NCBI GenBank assembly: GCA_963790075.1
Contig: CAWBNG010000001.1
Location: forward strand, 1 to 64,000
Direction: 5' to 3'
Origin: CAYOUV01 sp963790075
GTDB taxonomy: Bacteria; Chloroflexota; Anaerolineae; Anaerolineales; Villigracilaceae
Length of the DNA: 64,000 nt
This document shows, piece by piece, positions 1 through 7,342 of this stretch; the stretch's first letter is position 1; each line of letters starts with the position of its first letter. The position numbers were made by a program, and so were the translations under genes. Below the pieces are notes generated by a model, which searched no databases, had not been told where the DNA came from, and worked only from the letters and a program-made list of their open reading frames with translations.

Positions 1-316
1 GCACATCAACATGAGCAAATTAAGCAGGAGCAGACGGATATCGTAACGGTTGATGAGACGAAAGCGGCGATGATGTGCAATCCAGAAATTGCCAATGACC
101 AGAAAACTGATCATGAAACTCAGGTACCTGGGCCAGATCTCAACCAGGGAACGTGTGAGTTGGAAGTCAGACAAGCCTGTCGCTTCTATTGGAAGGTGTA
201 TCTCCAATGCCAGGAGTGTGATGGCGATCGCAAACACCTGCATCGCTGAAAAAGACAAATCGCTCCAGCCCGACTTCATCATCGAACTGTTCGTTTCTTG
301 AATTCTTTATGGACAT
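1..316 (-). pseudogene. TMEM175-like potassium channel, partial and frameshifted
   Basis: Reading minus from an ATG at 316 gives MSIKNSRNEQFDDEV and then a helix start with FVFFSDA. One frame over, the protein continues as VFAIAITLLALEI, a loop, then LSFMISFLVIGNFWIAHHRRF. These are hallmarks of the bacterial TMEM175 (DUF1211) family of six-helix potassium channels: the FSD motif of helix 1 and the SFLVIG/FW..HHR block of helix 3. The frame change falls at about 234-240; removing one G of a GG pair restores the reading. The gene runs off the left edge, so only the first three helices are visible. It is either decaying or carries an indel error. The family call is strong; whether it works as a channel is unknown. 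Confidence 0.7.
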
Positions 317-339
317 TTTGGTAGTCGAAGCCATTTTCA

Positions 340-658
340 TTACTCCGCTGGTGAGTTGTCTTTTTCTGCTGGTTGACTGATGCTTCTAAATATCGCTGAA
401 GCACCCATCGCGATGAGAATGAACGGTCCCATGATCCGCCACGGAATGTCTGCGCTCACGAACAACGGGATGGCAGTGAAGAAGCCGAACGTGGTCAGTG
501 CTGCAAGATATTGCTATGCAGGATCAATTCTGCGTTGTTTGCCAGACCGATCACAAGCAGGATGCCGGGCCACCACCAACCGGTGTAAACCAGGATACCC
601 AAACCGATAAGAAAAACTCCGCCTGATACGCTGGTTGTGCGATTTCGTCGAATTTCAT
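340..658 (-). pseudogene. small membrane protein, broken by frameshifts
   Basis: An ATG at 658 sits six bases after an AAAGGAG ribosome site and overlaps the stop of the hydrolase upstream (ATGA), which suggests translational coupling. The start frame has no sensible product. The frame next to it encodes two adjacent hydrophobic stretches, VFLIGLGILVYTGWWWPGIL and LVIGLANNAEL, and after a second frame change near 510 come FFTAIPLFVSADIPW and IMGPFILIAMGASAIF, ending at a TAA at 340-342. This looks like a protein of about 105 residues with three or four membrane segments. At least two single-base changes are needed to join it, one of them in an AAA run just after the start. I cannot name the family. 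Confidence 0.5.
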
Positions 659-1549
659 GAGCTTGTCTCCTTTGGCTGTAATAGAAAAGAAAGAATATTT
701 CTGATTTTTTTCTTTAGCAGTGATAAATGTCCATCATCTTCAAAGATGTTTAGCTGGCTGTTGGGTATTGCATGTGCCATATACCTTCCCATGGCGATTG
801 GGGCGTTTTGGTCTTTTCCCCCATGCCATAGGTATACCGGGCATTGGATATCTTGGGGTCGGAAATCCCAATGATCAACCATTAAGTATGTGTTTAAGTT
901 GGGCGCCGCGTGGACCTTGTCGCAGTGATTCCTGGATCATTGCCAGAAACCCTTGCTGTACATCTGGTAATGAAATCGTTTTTTGGTCGGGCGCAGGTAA
1001 GGCGGCCAATGCATTTTCAATTACTTTCCTGGGAGCAAAACGAGACATGAAGCCCATTGAGCGAAGGATCAAACGGTGGAGCTTGGGTTTTTCATGGGCG
1101 AGATTCATGAAGCGACGGCTGTTCACATTGATGTGATCTGCCAAACCGGCTTGATCAAAAGGTCCCGTACCGCTGACGATGCCAATTTTCGTTGTACGTT
1201 CTGGAATGGAATGCGCACAGGAAGCAGCGTAAGGTCCACCACCTGAGTACCCGAGGATGGCAAATCGATCTATTTTCAAATGATCTGCCAGCAAGACAAT
1301 GTTTTTTGGCCAGTCGAGGAATCGTCGGGCGGGTCGAAAATCTGAAATGCCGCAGCCTGGTCGGTCAGGAGCTATTAAGCGAATGTTCAGTGAGTTGATA
1401 AGCGTCTCATCACCAAATGCATTGAACTCTATTCGTGCACTAGGTGTCCCATGAAAGTAAAAAATCGGGAACCCATCTCGTGGACCCAATTCATCAAATC
1501 CGAGAATTCGCCCATCGGGCAGTGAAATTTTTTGGCTGAGTTTTGACAT
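655..1549 (-). pseudogene. alpha/beta hydrolase, frameshifted
   Basis: The minus strand from 1549 encodes 224 residues of an alpha/beta hydrolase: oxyanion segment FYFHGTPSAR, then LIAPDRPGCGISD, and the nucleophile elbow LGYSGGGPYA with serine in GYSGG. The frame closes at 875. The missing third of the fold lies in the next frame down to 655 and contains PVYLWHGGKDQNAPIAMGRY (acid loop) and FEDDGHLSLL (catalytic histidine). Deleting one base from the TTT at 893-895 (AAA on the coding strand) joins the parts with the family-like sequence LNTYLMVDHWDFR, giving about 297 residues. The lesion is thus a single homopolymer indel. The substrate is not predictable. The gene's stop overlaps the start of the next, equally broken gene. 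Confidence 0.75.
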
Positions 1550-1587
1550 TACATTTTCTCGTTTCCGATCAAATTACAAAAGATCAT

Positions 1588-1956
1588 TTAATGGGGCAGA
1601 CCTGTTGAGCGGATGGCATTTACTAGTTCGCCATTGGGTTTTTGTTTGCTCACAAAAGCGGATGCGCCTGCCTTGGCAGCACGCTCACGGTTGGATGGCT
1701 CGTCGTACAAACTCAGAATGATCACGGCACAGTTCGGAAAATCGCGATGCAGGCGTTTGGTGAGAGCGATGCCGTCCATTCCGGGGAGCTGGATGTCAGT
1801 CACCACGACATCGGGCTGGAGTTCCCGCACAAGGCGCAGCGCATCCCAGCCATCGCCGGTTTCGCCTGTCACAATAAAATCTGCTTCCACATTGAGCCGC
1901 ATCCGCAAACCTCTGCGAATGCTGGCCTCTTCATCGACGAGAAGGATCTTGATCAT
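1588..1956 (-). CDS. stand-alone response-regulator receiver domain protein
   Basis: This is a CheY-like receiver of 122 residues with no output domain. It starts MIKILLVDEEASIRRG, has the phospho-acceptor region DVVVTDIQLPGMDG, the switch residue in IILSLYDEP and the conserved lysine in FVSKQKP. The second position of the acidic pair is DE rather than DD. The frame stays open to an ATG at 2013, so a 141-residue form is possible. I prefer 1956 because homology begins there; a TATACT box lies just upstream, so the transcript could be nearly leaderless. It is divergent from the NarL-type regulator at 2082 and shares its upstream palindrome. It probably works in a phosphorelay with the kinase at 2728, but that is inference. 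Confidence 0.8.
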   Translation of the reverse strand: MIKILLVDEEASIRRGLRMRLNVEADFIVTGETGDGWDALRLVRELQPDVVVTDIQLPGMDGIALTKRLHRDFPNCAVIILSLYDEPSNRERAAKAGASAFVSKQKPNGELVNAIRSTGLPH

Positions 1957-2013
1957 GTCCACAGTATAGCGAGTGGCGATAAAATCAGCATCGGGAGAAG
2001 GTCTGTTCATCAT

Positions 2014-2058
2014 CTCAGACTTAAGACTGAGATGGATTTAAGCGGCGTACACTATAAT
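2014..2058 (+). promoter_or_regulatory. CTTAAG palindrome and -10 box upstream of the response regulator
   Basis: Positions 2014-2031 form an 18-bp imperfect palindrome (CTCAGACTTAAGACTGAG, 16 of 18 positions symmetric). After 27 bases follows a perfect TATAAT at 2053-2058, then an AGAGGAG ribosome site and the ATG at 2082. There is no good -35 box. The palindrome lies where an activator touching RNA polymerase would bind. A close match with the same 27-base spacing to a -10 box precedes the gene at 4930. Autoregulation by the NarL-type regulator is inferred. Confidence 0.5.
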
Positions 2059-2081
2059 AAATCGCAGAGGAGAGCAAACCC

Positions 2082-2714
2082 ATGTCCATTCGTATTCTTC
2101 TGGTTGATGATCATGCAGTAGTCCGTCAGGGGTTGAAAATGTTTCTCGGACTGGATTCAGATTTGGAGGTCGTAGGCGAAGCGGAAAATGGAGAAGAGGC
2201 AATTCGTCTCACGCGGGAGTTAAATCCCGATGTCGTCCTGATGGATCTGCTGATGCCTGTCATGAATGGGATCGACGCCATTACTCACATCCGCCGCGAT
2301 TTTCCTGATACGGAAGTCATCGCATTGACCAGCGTGCTCGAAGACGAAGCCGTGATGAAAGCCATGCGTGCGGGCGCGATCGGGTATCTGCTCAAGGACA
2401 CGCAGGCGGAGGAATTGCGGCTTGCGATCAAAGCCGCGGCGGCAGGACAGGTTCAGCTTTCACCGCAGGCAGCGGCGCGTTTGATGCGCGAAGTGCAGGC
2501 GCCCGACAGTCCCGAGAAACTGACTGAACGCGAAACGGACGTACTGCGTTTGCTGGCATTGGGGCGCGCCAACAAGGAGATCGCACTCGAACTCAACATC
2601 GGGGAAAAGACGGTCAAGACTCACGTGAGTAACATCTTGAGAAAACTAAATGTACCCAGCCGTACTCAGGCAGCGCTGCATGCGGTACGTATTGGACTGG
2701 TGACCGTTGAATAG
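2082..2714 (+). CDS. NarL/FixJ-family response regulator
   Basis: This 210-residue protein has a receiver domain (about 1-120) with DD at positions 9-10, phospho-acceptor D55 in VVLMDLLMP and lysine in GYLLKDT. A LuxR-type helix-turn-helix follows at about 145-205 (LTERETDVLRLLALGRANKE, then KTVKTHVSNILRKL). This is the usual architecture of LiaR/VraR/DegU-like regulators. The next gene is a sensor kinase of the HisKA_3 class, the cognate type for NarL-family regulators, and the two are effectively contiguous. A strong ribosome site (AGAGGAG) precedes the start. The paired CTTAAG palindromes at 2014-2031 and 4843-4860 are the best candidates for its binding sites. Confidence 0.92.
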   Translation: MSIRILLVDDHAVVRQGLKMFLGLDSDLEVVGEAENGEEAIRLTRELNPDVVLMDLLMPVMNGIDAITHIRRDFPDTEVIALTSVLEDEAVMKAMRAGAIGYLLKDTQAEELRLAIKAAAAGQVQLSPQAAARLMREVQAPDSPEKLTERETDVLRLLALGRANKEIALELNIGEKTVKTHVSNILRKLNVPSRTQAALHAVRIGLVTVE

Positions 2715-2727
2715 GAAGTTTGCAGGC

Positions 2728-4779
2728 ATGTTTAAATTTAGTAACATAAGCACAAAGATCGGCGTGGGAGTGCTGGCGTTCCTGTTGATGGTGGCAGTGG
2801 TGACGAGTTTGATCGTCAAGCGCGGATTTGATCAAACAGAGCAAACTGCCGTGCAACTCAGCGCAGACAGTTTGCAAGCTCAAAGCAAGTTGTCGTTGAT
2901 GCAGTTGACCCAGCAGCAAGCCCAACTCTATGACCGCGAATTACAGCGCGCGGCGCGCATGACCATCATCGCCGCAGACTTTATGGAGAAGATGCATACA
3001 ACGGGAAAAAATATTGACTGGTCGAACACAAAAGATGTTGTGTACCAATCTTCGCAGTTGACTCTGAGTCCTGATGGTTTGCTCTATTACGATGCGAACC
3101 CAAATCGTACGACAGAAGTTTTACACATTGGCAGCATCACGCCCGATGCCACGACCGATAAAAGTCTGCGAGACTCTGCCATTCTGGAAGAACTCTTTCC
3201 ATCATTGTTGTCACAAGTTGAAACGGGAGTGGGAATCTATTATCAAGGCACGCAGCTTACCTTCCGGTATTATCCTGTGCGAAATTTGCCTGAGTTGGAA
3301 ATCGAAAACGGTGCGGCAAAGGCCGCGCAGTCTGCCCGCGTGGAAGACCTGCCTGTAGCGCCGAACAACAACCCGAAGCGAGAGACAGTATGGATGCCGC
3401 CCTACATCGACGATGCCGGGCAGGGATTGTTGGTCAGCGCGGATACGCCGATCTATTATGGCGATGAGTTTCAGGGCTTTATCGGTATCGATGTTTCACT
3501 TTCGCGTCTGGTTGAACGTTTAAACACGGTCAAACCGACAGAGGGCAGTTTTGTCTTTTTGATGGACGCTAATGGTAGATTGATTGCCATCTCTCCTGAA
3601 GATGCGAAGCGTCTTGCCAACCGTGAATTGACTTCGCAGGAAACATCGCCGAACGGTTTGTTAGCGCTCACGTTGAAAGATATCAATCCGACTCTGGCAA
3701 ACAAGATGAATCCACAGCTGTTATCTCAGAGTGGCACGTTGGATATCGATCTCAATGGTCAATCCGCGTTCGTTGCGTATGCGCCGCTTCCCAATCTGAA
3801 CTGGAGTTTGTCCGTCGTTGTTCCGTTGAACGATGTCACTGCGAAATCGCAGGAGGTATCCAGCGCCATTCGACAGGATGGTTCCGCCACCGTGCGCAAC
3901 ACCTTGCTCGTCATGGGTATCTTTTTTCTCGTGGCAGGTTTTTTCAGCGTTCTTTTGAGTCTGCGTTTTATCACGGGTCCGATCATGCAGATGTTGGGTG
4001 GCGTGCGTTCCATCACGGCGGGCGATCTCGACGTGTCAGTGCCCGTCCTGGCCAACGATGAACTTGGCGAGCTTGCCACATCTTTCAATCAGATGACCAA
4101 CGAACTAAAGCATCGCACCCACGAACTCTCGCAAACCAGCGCAGAGTTACAGGTCAAGGAAGCGCAATTGAAAGTCGCAACACTTGAAGAACGACAGAGG
4201 CTGGCGCGGGAATTGCACGACTCAGTTTCTCAAGCTCTGTATGGAATCGCGCTGGGCGCGCGCACCGCTCAGACTCAACTGGAGCGTGATCCTGCCAAAC
4301 TGGCAGAACCACTCGACTACATCCTTTCCCTCGCCGAAGCGGGACTCTCCGAGATGCATGCCCTCATCTTCGAGCTTCGTCCCGAGTCACTACAAAACGA
4401 AGGCTTGGTTGCCGCGCTGACCCAACAAGCAGACGCCATCCACGCGCGGCACAAGATCAACGTAGTGATGGATTTCGGTGAAGAACCAAATATCTCATTG
4501 GACGCCAAAGAAGCGCTTTATCGCATCGCACAAGAAGCGCTGCAGAACGTCGCCAAGCATGCCCACGCCACCAAGGTGGAGTTGAGTTTGCAGAACAAAG
4601 ATGGGAAACTGATTTTGGAAATCCGCGATAATGGCAAAGGTTTTGATGCGAGCCGCGAATTTCCAGGACATCTAGGAATGAAGTCCATGCCTGAACGTGC
4701 TGCGCAGATCGGCGGAGAGTTCCACATCCAAAGTCAGACTGGTGAAGGGACAGTGATCACAGTTACCATTCCAAATTAA
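2728..4779 (+). CDS. sensor histidine kinase (extracytoplasmic sensor, HAMP, HisKA_3, HATPase)
   Basis: This membrane kinase is of the NarX/DegS/LiaS class. A first membrane helix lies at about residues 10-28 (GVGVLAFLLMVAVVTSLIV). A large extracytoplasmic region of about 350 residues resembles a double CACHE sensor (VWMPPYIDD, LVSADTPIYY, FIGIDVSLSRL). A second helix lies near 395 (LLVMGIFFLVAGFFSVLL), followed by HAMP (ITGPIMQMLGGVRSITAGDL), a coiled linker, the HisKA_3 phosphoacceptor in ELHDSVSQALYG, and an ATPase domain with QEALQNVAKHA (N box), DNGKGFD and GHLGMKSMPERA. The frame is open from a TTG at 2707, which overlaps the regulator by eight bases. I chose the ATG at 2728 because GGAAG lies upstream. 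The ligand is unknown. It very likely phosphorylates the regulator at 2082. Confidence 0.9.
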   Translation: MFKFSNISTKIGVGVLAFLLMVAVVTSLIVKRGFDQTEQTAVQLSADSLQAQSKLSLMQLTQQQAQLYDRELQRAARMTIIAADFMEKMHTTGKNIDWSNTKDVVYQSSQLTLSPDGLLYYDANPNRTTEVLHIGSITPDATTDKSLRDSAILEELFPSLLSQVETGVGIYYQGTQLTFRYYPVRNLPELEIENGAAKAAQSARVEDLPVAPNNNPKRETVWMPPYIDDAGQGLLVSADTPIYYGDEFQGFIGIDVSLSRLVERLNTVKPTEGSFVFLMDANGRLIAISPEDAKRLANRELTSQETSPNGLLALTLKDINPTLANKMNPQLLSQSGTLDIDLNGQSAFVAYAPLPNLNWSLSVVVPLNDVTAKSQEVSSAIRQDGSATVRNTLLVMGIFFLVAGFFSVLLSLRFITGPIMQMLGGVRSITAGDLDVSVPVLANDELGELATSFNQMTNELKHRTHELSQTSAELQVKEAQLKVATLEERQRLARELHDSVSQALYGIALGARTAQTQLERDPAKLAEPLDYILSLAEAGLSEMHALIFELRPESLQNEGLVAALTQQADAIHARHKINVVMDFGEEPNISLDAKEALYRIAQEALQNVAKHAHATKVELSLQNKDGKLILEIRDNGKGFDASREFPGHLGMKSMPERAAQIGGEFHIQSQTGEGTVITVTIPN

Positions 4780-4787
4780 GTAAGCGC

Positions 4788-4818
4788 AAGACGCTCCACA
4801 AACGGAGCGTCTTTTTTT
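4788..4818 (+). terminator. intrinsic terminator after the two-component operon
   Basis: A 9-bp GC-rich stem (AGACGCTCC / GGAGCGTCT) with a short loop is followed by a run of seven T, directly after the kinase stop codon. It ends the regulator-kinase transcript. Confidence 0.9.
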
Positions 4819-4842
4819 ATCAGGCAAAGGTGGGGCAGCCTT

Positions 4843-4887
4843 CTCCGACTTAAGGCCGAAGATAAAAACAATACTGATGGCTACAAT
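4843..4887 (+). promoter_or_regulatory. second CTTAAG palindrome and -10 box, upstream of the CPBP protease gene
   Basis: CTCCGACTTAAGGCCGAA at 4843-4860 matches the element at 2014-2031 at 14 of 18 positions and has the same central CTTAAG. A -10-like TACAAT lies at 4882-4887, so the interval from CTTAAG to the -10 box is 27 bases, exactly as at the first site. No -35 box is evident. The protease gene begins 43 bases further on. Shared control by the neighbouring NarL-type regulator is inferred from this match. Confidence 0.45.
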
Positions 4888-4929
4888 GAAATCACGATTT
4901 CAATCTTTATCTTTAATTCGGAGGAACCC

Positions 4930-5697
4930 ATGCAAACCCAAACCAATGTTTCTGTTCGATCATCCAACAGCGGAGTCCGTGCCGCAGTGCTGTCTTTTTT
5001 TGAAGGACGCCCTGTGCTCTCGGCAGTTATCATCTTCCTTGTCTACCTAATAGTCGCGACTCTATTTGGTCTTGCCGCTAAAGCACTCTTCCCGCAATAC
5101 CAGCCTGATTTTATTGCACTCCTTGGCATGTCTGTTGTTATTGCACTGACCTTATCTGTTCTGGGATTTTGGAAGGCGGCTGGATTCAACTTCCCAGCCG
5201 AATGGTGCGACTCCCGCCTGGTGATCATCCCATTCCTCATCGTGCTGGGCTTGCCTTTTCTTATAGGAATCAAAACAAACGACGCAGGCACATTTGTTTA
5301 TCTCCTGATCGGCTATGCCCTGACAGGTTTGATGGAAGAAGGTCTCATGCGCGGCATCGTTCTGCGCGTGCTCAAACCCACAGGCACAACTCGCAGCGTG
5401 GTCATCTCCTCCCTGCTCTTCGGGTTGATGCACATCGGCAATCTGCTGTATCGAAACCCCTTCATCGTTTTTGCCCAAATGATCGGAGCCTTCGTTCACG
5501 GCATCGGGCTCAGTGCCATCCGCCTGCGCACAAACACCATCTGGTTCCCCGTTATTCTCCACGGACTACATGACCTGGCTTTGAAATACACTAACTTCCC
5601 CGCCATTCCGCTGGATGTGGTGCAGGTTACGTTGTTGATGGTATATGGCATTTATTTGTTGCGTGGGTGGAAAAACCCTGAATCACTCGATGAGTAA
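4930..5697 (+). CDS. CPBP-family intramembrane metalloprotease (CAAX protease-like)
   Basis: This 255-residue protein has about seven or eight hydrophobic segments. It carries the CPBP (Abi/Rce1) signature: GLMEEGLMRGIVLRVL, where EE and the R three residues later form motif 1; FGLMHIGNLL with the motif 2 histidine; and HGLHDLALK with the late histidine. The metal-binding Glu/His set appears complete, so the enzyme should be active. Members act on membrane or secreted peptide substrates; the substrate here is unknown. The ATG at 4930 follows a GGAGG ribosome site. A copy of the last 60 codons lies at 6684-6869, beyond the next gene. It lies just downstream of the two-component pair, with a similar promoter palindrome. 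Confidence 0.9.
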   Translation: MQTQTNVSVRSSNSGVRAAVLSFFEGRPVLSAVIIFLVYLIVATLFGLAAKALFPQYQPDFIALLGMSVVIALTLSVLGFWKAAGFNFPAEWCDSRLVIIPFLIVLGLPFLIGIKTNDAGTFVYLLIGYALTGLMEEGLMRGIVLRVLKPTGTTRSVVISSLLFGLMHIGNLLYRNPFIVFAQMIGAFVHGIGLSAIRLRTNTIWFPVILHGLHDLALKYTNFPAIPLDVVQVTLLMVYGIYLLRGWKNPESLDE

Positions 5698-5738
5698 TCC
5701 AAGAACATTATTCCCAGTAGGAGTTGAAAGGCAAAGTT

Positions 5739-6656
5739 ATGCAAGCTGCAATTTCAAATAAAACAAATAACGAAAAGATACCTAACTTGTTGAGTAAATT
5801 TCGTTCTGCAACAGGGGCAAAACTATATTTTGATGCGTACGATAAGGCTCTGAAGTTATGGCCGGTTCCCTTTGAAACCACATATGCACAATCCCGATTT
5901 GGAGAGACCCATGTGATTATTAGTGGTTCCAAGGATGCGCAACCCCTTATTCTTTTGCCAGGTTTTGGCTTCACTTCTACCATGTGGTATCCGAATATAG
6001 CCTCGCTGAGCCAACACTATCATGTTTACGCAATGGATACAATCGTTGATATGGGAATGAGCCTGCTTCAATCGCCACTAAACAATCGTTCGCAGTTTAC
6101 ATCCTGGCTGCTAGATGTTTTCCACTCGCTCGATATTGATCGTCCTGTTGTGGTTGGTCACTCCTATGGAGCCTGGCTTGCTCTTCAACTTGCCGTTTCC
6201 AAGTCGGTTGCCCTGAGTAAATTGGTACTTCTTGCACCACCGGCGACTTTTTTCCCTTTGTCAAAAGAATTCGTTTTGCGTCAATTGCTCACCATACTAT
6301 TTCCTCGCCCCCGAATGCTAGCTTCGTTTACTCGATTTTTCTTTACAAAGGGATATGTCCCGGATGAAAAAGCATCACTTATTCTTGATCTCTTCCGTGT
6401 CGGTGTGTTAACAACACACTTTTCCAATATTCCCAGACCTGATCGATATACTCTCAAAGAGCTTCAAAACGTCAAAGTTCCGACATTATTCCTGGTTGGA
6501 GAGAATGATGTCTTTTATTCGCCTGTCCAAGCCGTAAAACGTGCTCAAAAACTGATTCCTCGAATCGAGGCAGGTATCATACCTAATGCAGGGCATGGGT
6601 TGACATTGGAAAAAGCCAGGACTGTTAATGAGCGCATTTTGAAATTTCTCGGCTAG
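5739..6656 (+). CDS. alpha/beta hydrolase
   Basis: This is a soluble alpha/beta-hydrolase-fold protein of about 305 residues. It has an oxyanion segment LILLPGFGFTSTMWYPN, the elbow VVGHSYGAWLALQL with the nucleophilic serine, an acid loop FLVGENDVFYSP and a terminal histidine in NAGHGLTLEKA, so the triad is complete. The frame is open from a TTG at 5724. I chose the ATG at 5739, which has AAAGG seven bases before it. The gene sits between the CPBP protease and a stub copy of that protease's 3' end, as if it had been inserted or captured during a duplication. Its A+T content is visibly higher than in the rest of the window. The substrate is not predictable. Confidence 0.85.
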   Translation: MQAAISNKTNNEKIPNLLSKFRSATGAKLYFDAYDKALKLWPVPFETTYAQSRFGETHVIISGSKDAQPLILLPGFGFTSTMWYPNIASLSQHYHVYAMDTIVDMGMSLLQSPLNNRSQFTSWLLDVFHSLDIDRPVVVGHSYGAWLALQLAVSKSVALSKLVLLAPPATFFPLSKEFVLRQLLTILFPRPRMLASFTRFFFTKGYVPDEKASLILDLFRVGVLTTHFSNIPRPDRYTLKELQNVKVPTLFLVGENDVFYSPVQAVKRAQKLIPRIEAGIIPNAGHGLTLEKARTVNERILKFLG

Positions 6657-6683
6657 TATCAATTTCCACGCTTTTTAAAAAAC

Positions 6684-6869
6684 AGGATTGGCTTTAGTGT
6701 TATTTCTACGCGCAAATACCATCTGTATCCTGCTATCATGCATGGGCTTCATGACCTGGCGTTAAAATACACCAACTTCCCCGCCATTCCGTTGGATGTA
6801 GTGCAGGTCACGCTGCTGATGATTTATGGCATCTACCTGCTGCGCGGATGGAATAATTCCGAAGCATAA
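6684..6869 (+). pseudogene. 3' fragment of a second CPBP protease gene
   Basis: The plus strand encodes, without a start codon, a match to the C-terminal 60 residues of the protein at 4930-5697. Shared blocks include HGLHDLALKYTNFPAIPLD, VVQVTLLM and YGIYLLRGW; it ends in NNSEA and a TAA at 6867-6869. The catalytic EExxxR part is absent, so it cannot be functional. Nucleotide differences between the copies are mostly silent (for example GCGTTAAAA against GCTTTGAAA), so the duplication is not recent, or the copies come from related paralogues. It marks a broken tandem duplication around the hydrolase gene. Confidence 0.85.
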
Positions 6870-7008
6870 ATTTACAATTCAGACAGCAATATCGATGATA
6901 AGGAGATAGAAAAATAATCTTATTTCCGAAGGCATCAAGTACTGTGTTCATTATTGTTGAGTTTATAACCGCAATCTGATTTGTACCGCGCGGGACAAAT
7001 CAGGTATA

Positions 7009-7036
7009 CGGGTATAAATTCCGACCGGTCTTGCAA
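7009..7036 (+). repeat. CCGGTCTTGCAA intergenic element, copy A
   Basis: The core CGGGTATAAATTCCGACCGG plus TCTTGCAA matches two other intergenic copies (20607-20635 and 25729-25757). A perfect 9-bp hairpin (CTGATTTGT / ACAAATCAG) lies just upstream at about 6976-7003. A strong hairpin lies 39 bases downstream at 7075-7106. No function is recognised; it could be a small RNA motif or a repeat family. Confidence 0.6.
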
Positions 7037-7074
7037 CCCCGCGCCGCATAAATTCCTTTCAGCTCCAAGCAAAC

Positions 7075-7110
7075 GCGCTCCCTGTGTTTTTATAAGCAGG
7101 GAGCGCTGTC
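7075..7110. terminator. hairpin terminator between convergent units
   Basis: A perfect 10-bp stem GCGCTCCCTG / CAGGGAGCGC encloses a 12-base loop. On plus it is followed by TGTCTTTAT, and on minus by a short GTTT, so it is a weak-to-moderate terminator on either strand. It lies between copy A of the repeat and the unassigned stretch next to the xylanase gene. Confidence 0.55.
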
Positions 7111-7111
7111 T

Positions 7112-7342
7112 TTATGTCTCCAGGTCCTCCAGACCGTCGAACCGACCTACCCACTCCAGGCCTTGCTCCAGATGAAGCAGGCGCGGTTGCGGCCATCCTT
7201 ACCAAGGTCGCCAGCTTGCTGCATGCCTTGCGCACTGAGCGAATATTTTCAATCTGTCCATCCAGCGGAAGCGTTGCAGTACAGACCGCAATGAATGTTG
7301 GGCGAAGTGGTAAATCTTTACTTTTTCTTCCCCCATAATAAA
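7112..7342 (-). other. unassigned stretch, possible gene remnant
   Basis: The roughly 470 bases between the CPBP stub and the xylanase stop hold the repeat and hairpin above and no convincing intact gene. On minus, one frame ends LEQGLEWVGRFDGLEDLE at a TAA at 7112-7114, just before the hairpin, and a neighbouring frame upstream reads DGQIENIRSVRKACSKLATL. Both look protein-like, as if a small gene had been frameshifted. A 74-codon plus-strand frame over the same bases is probably a shadow. I do not recognise a family. Confidence 0.25.
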
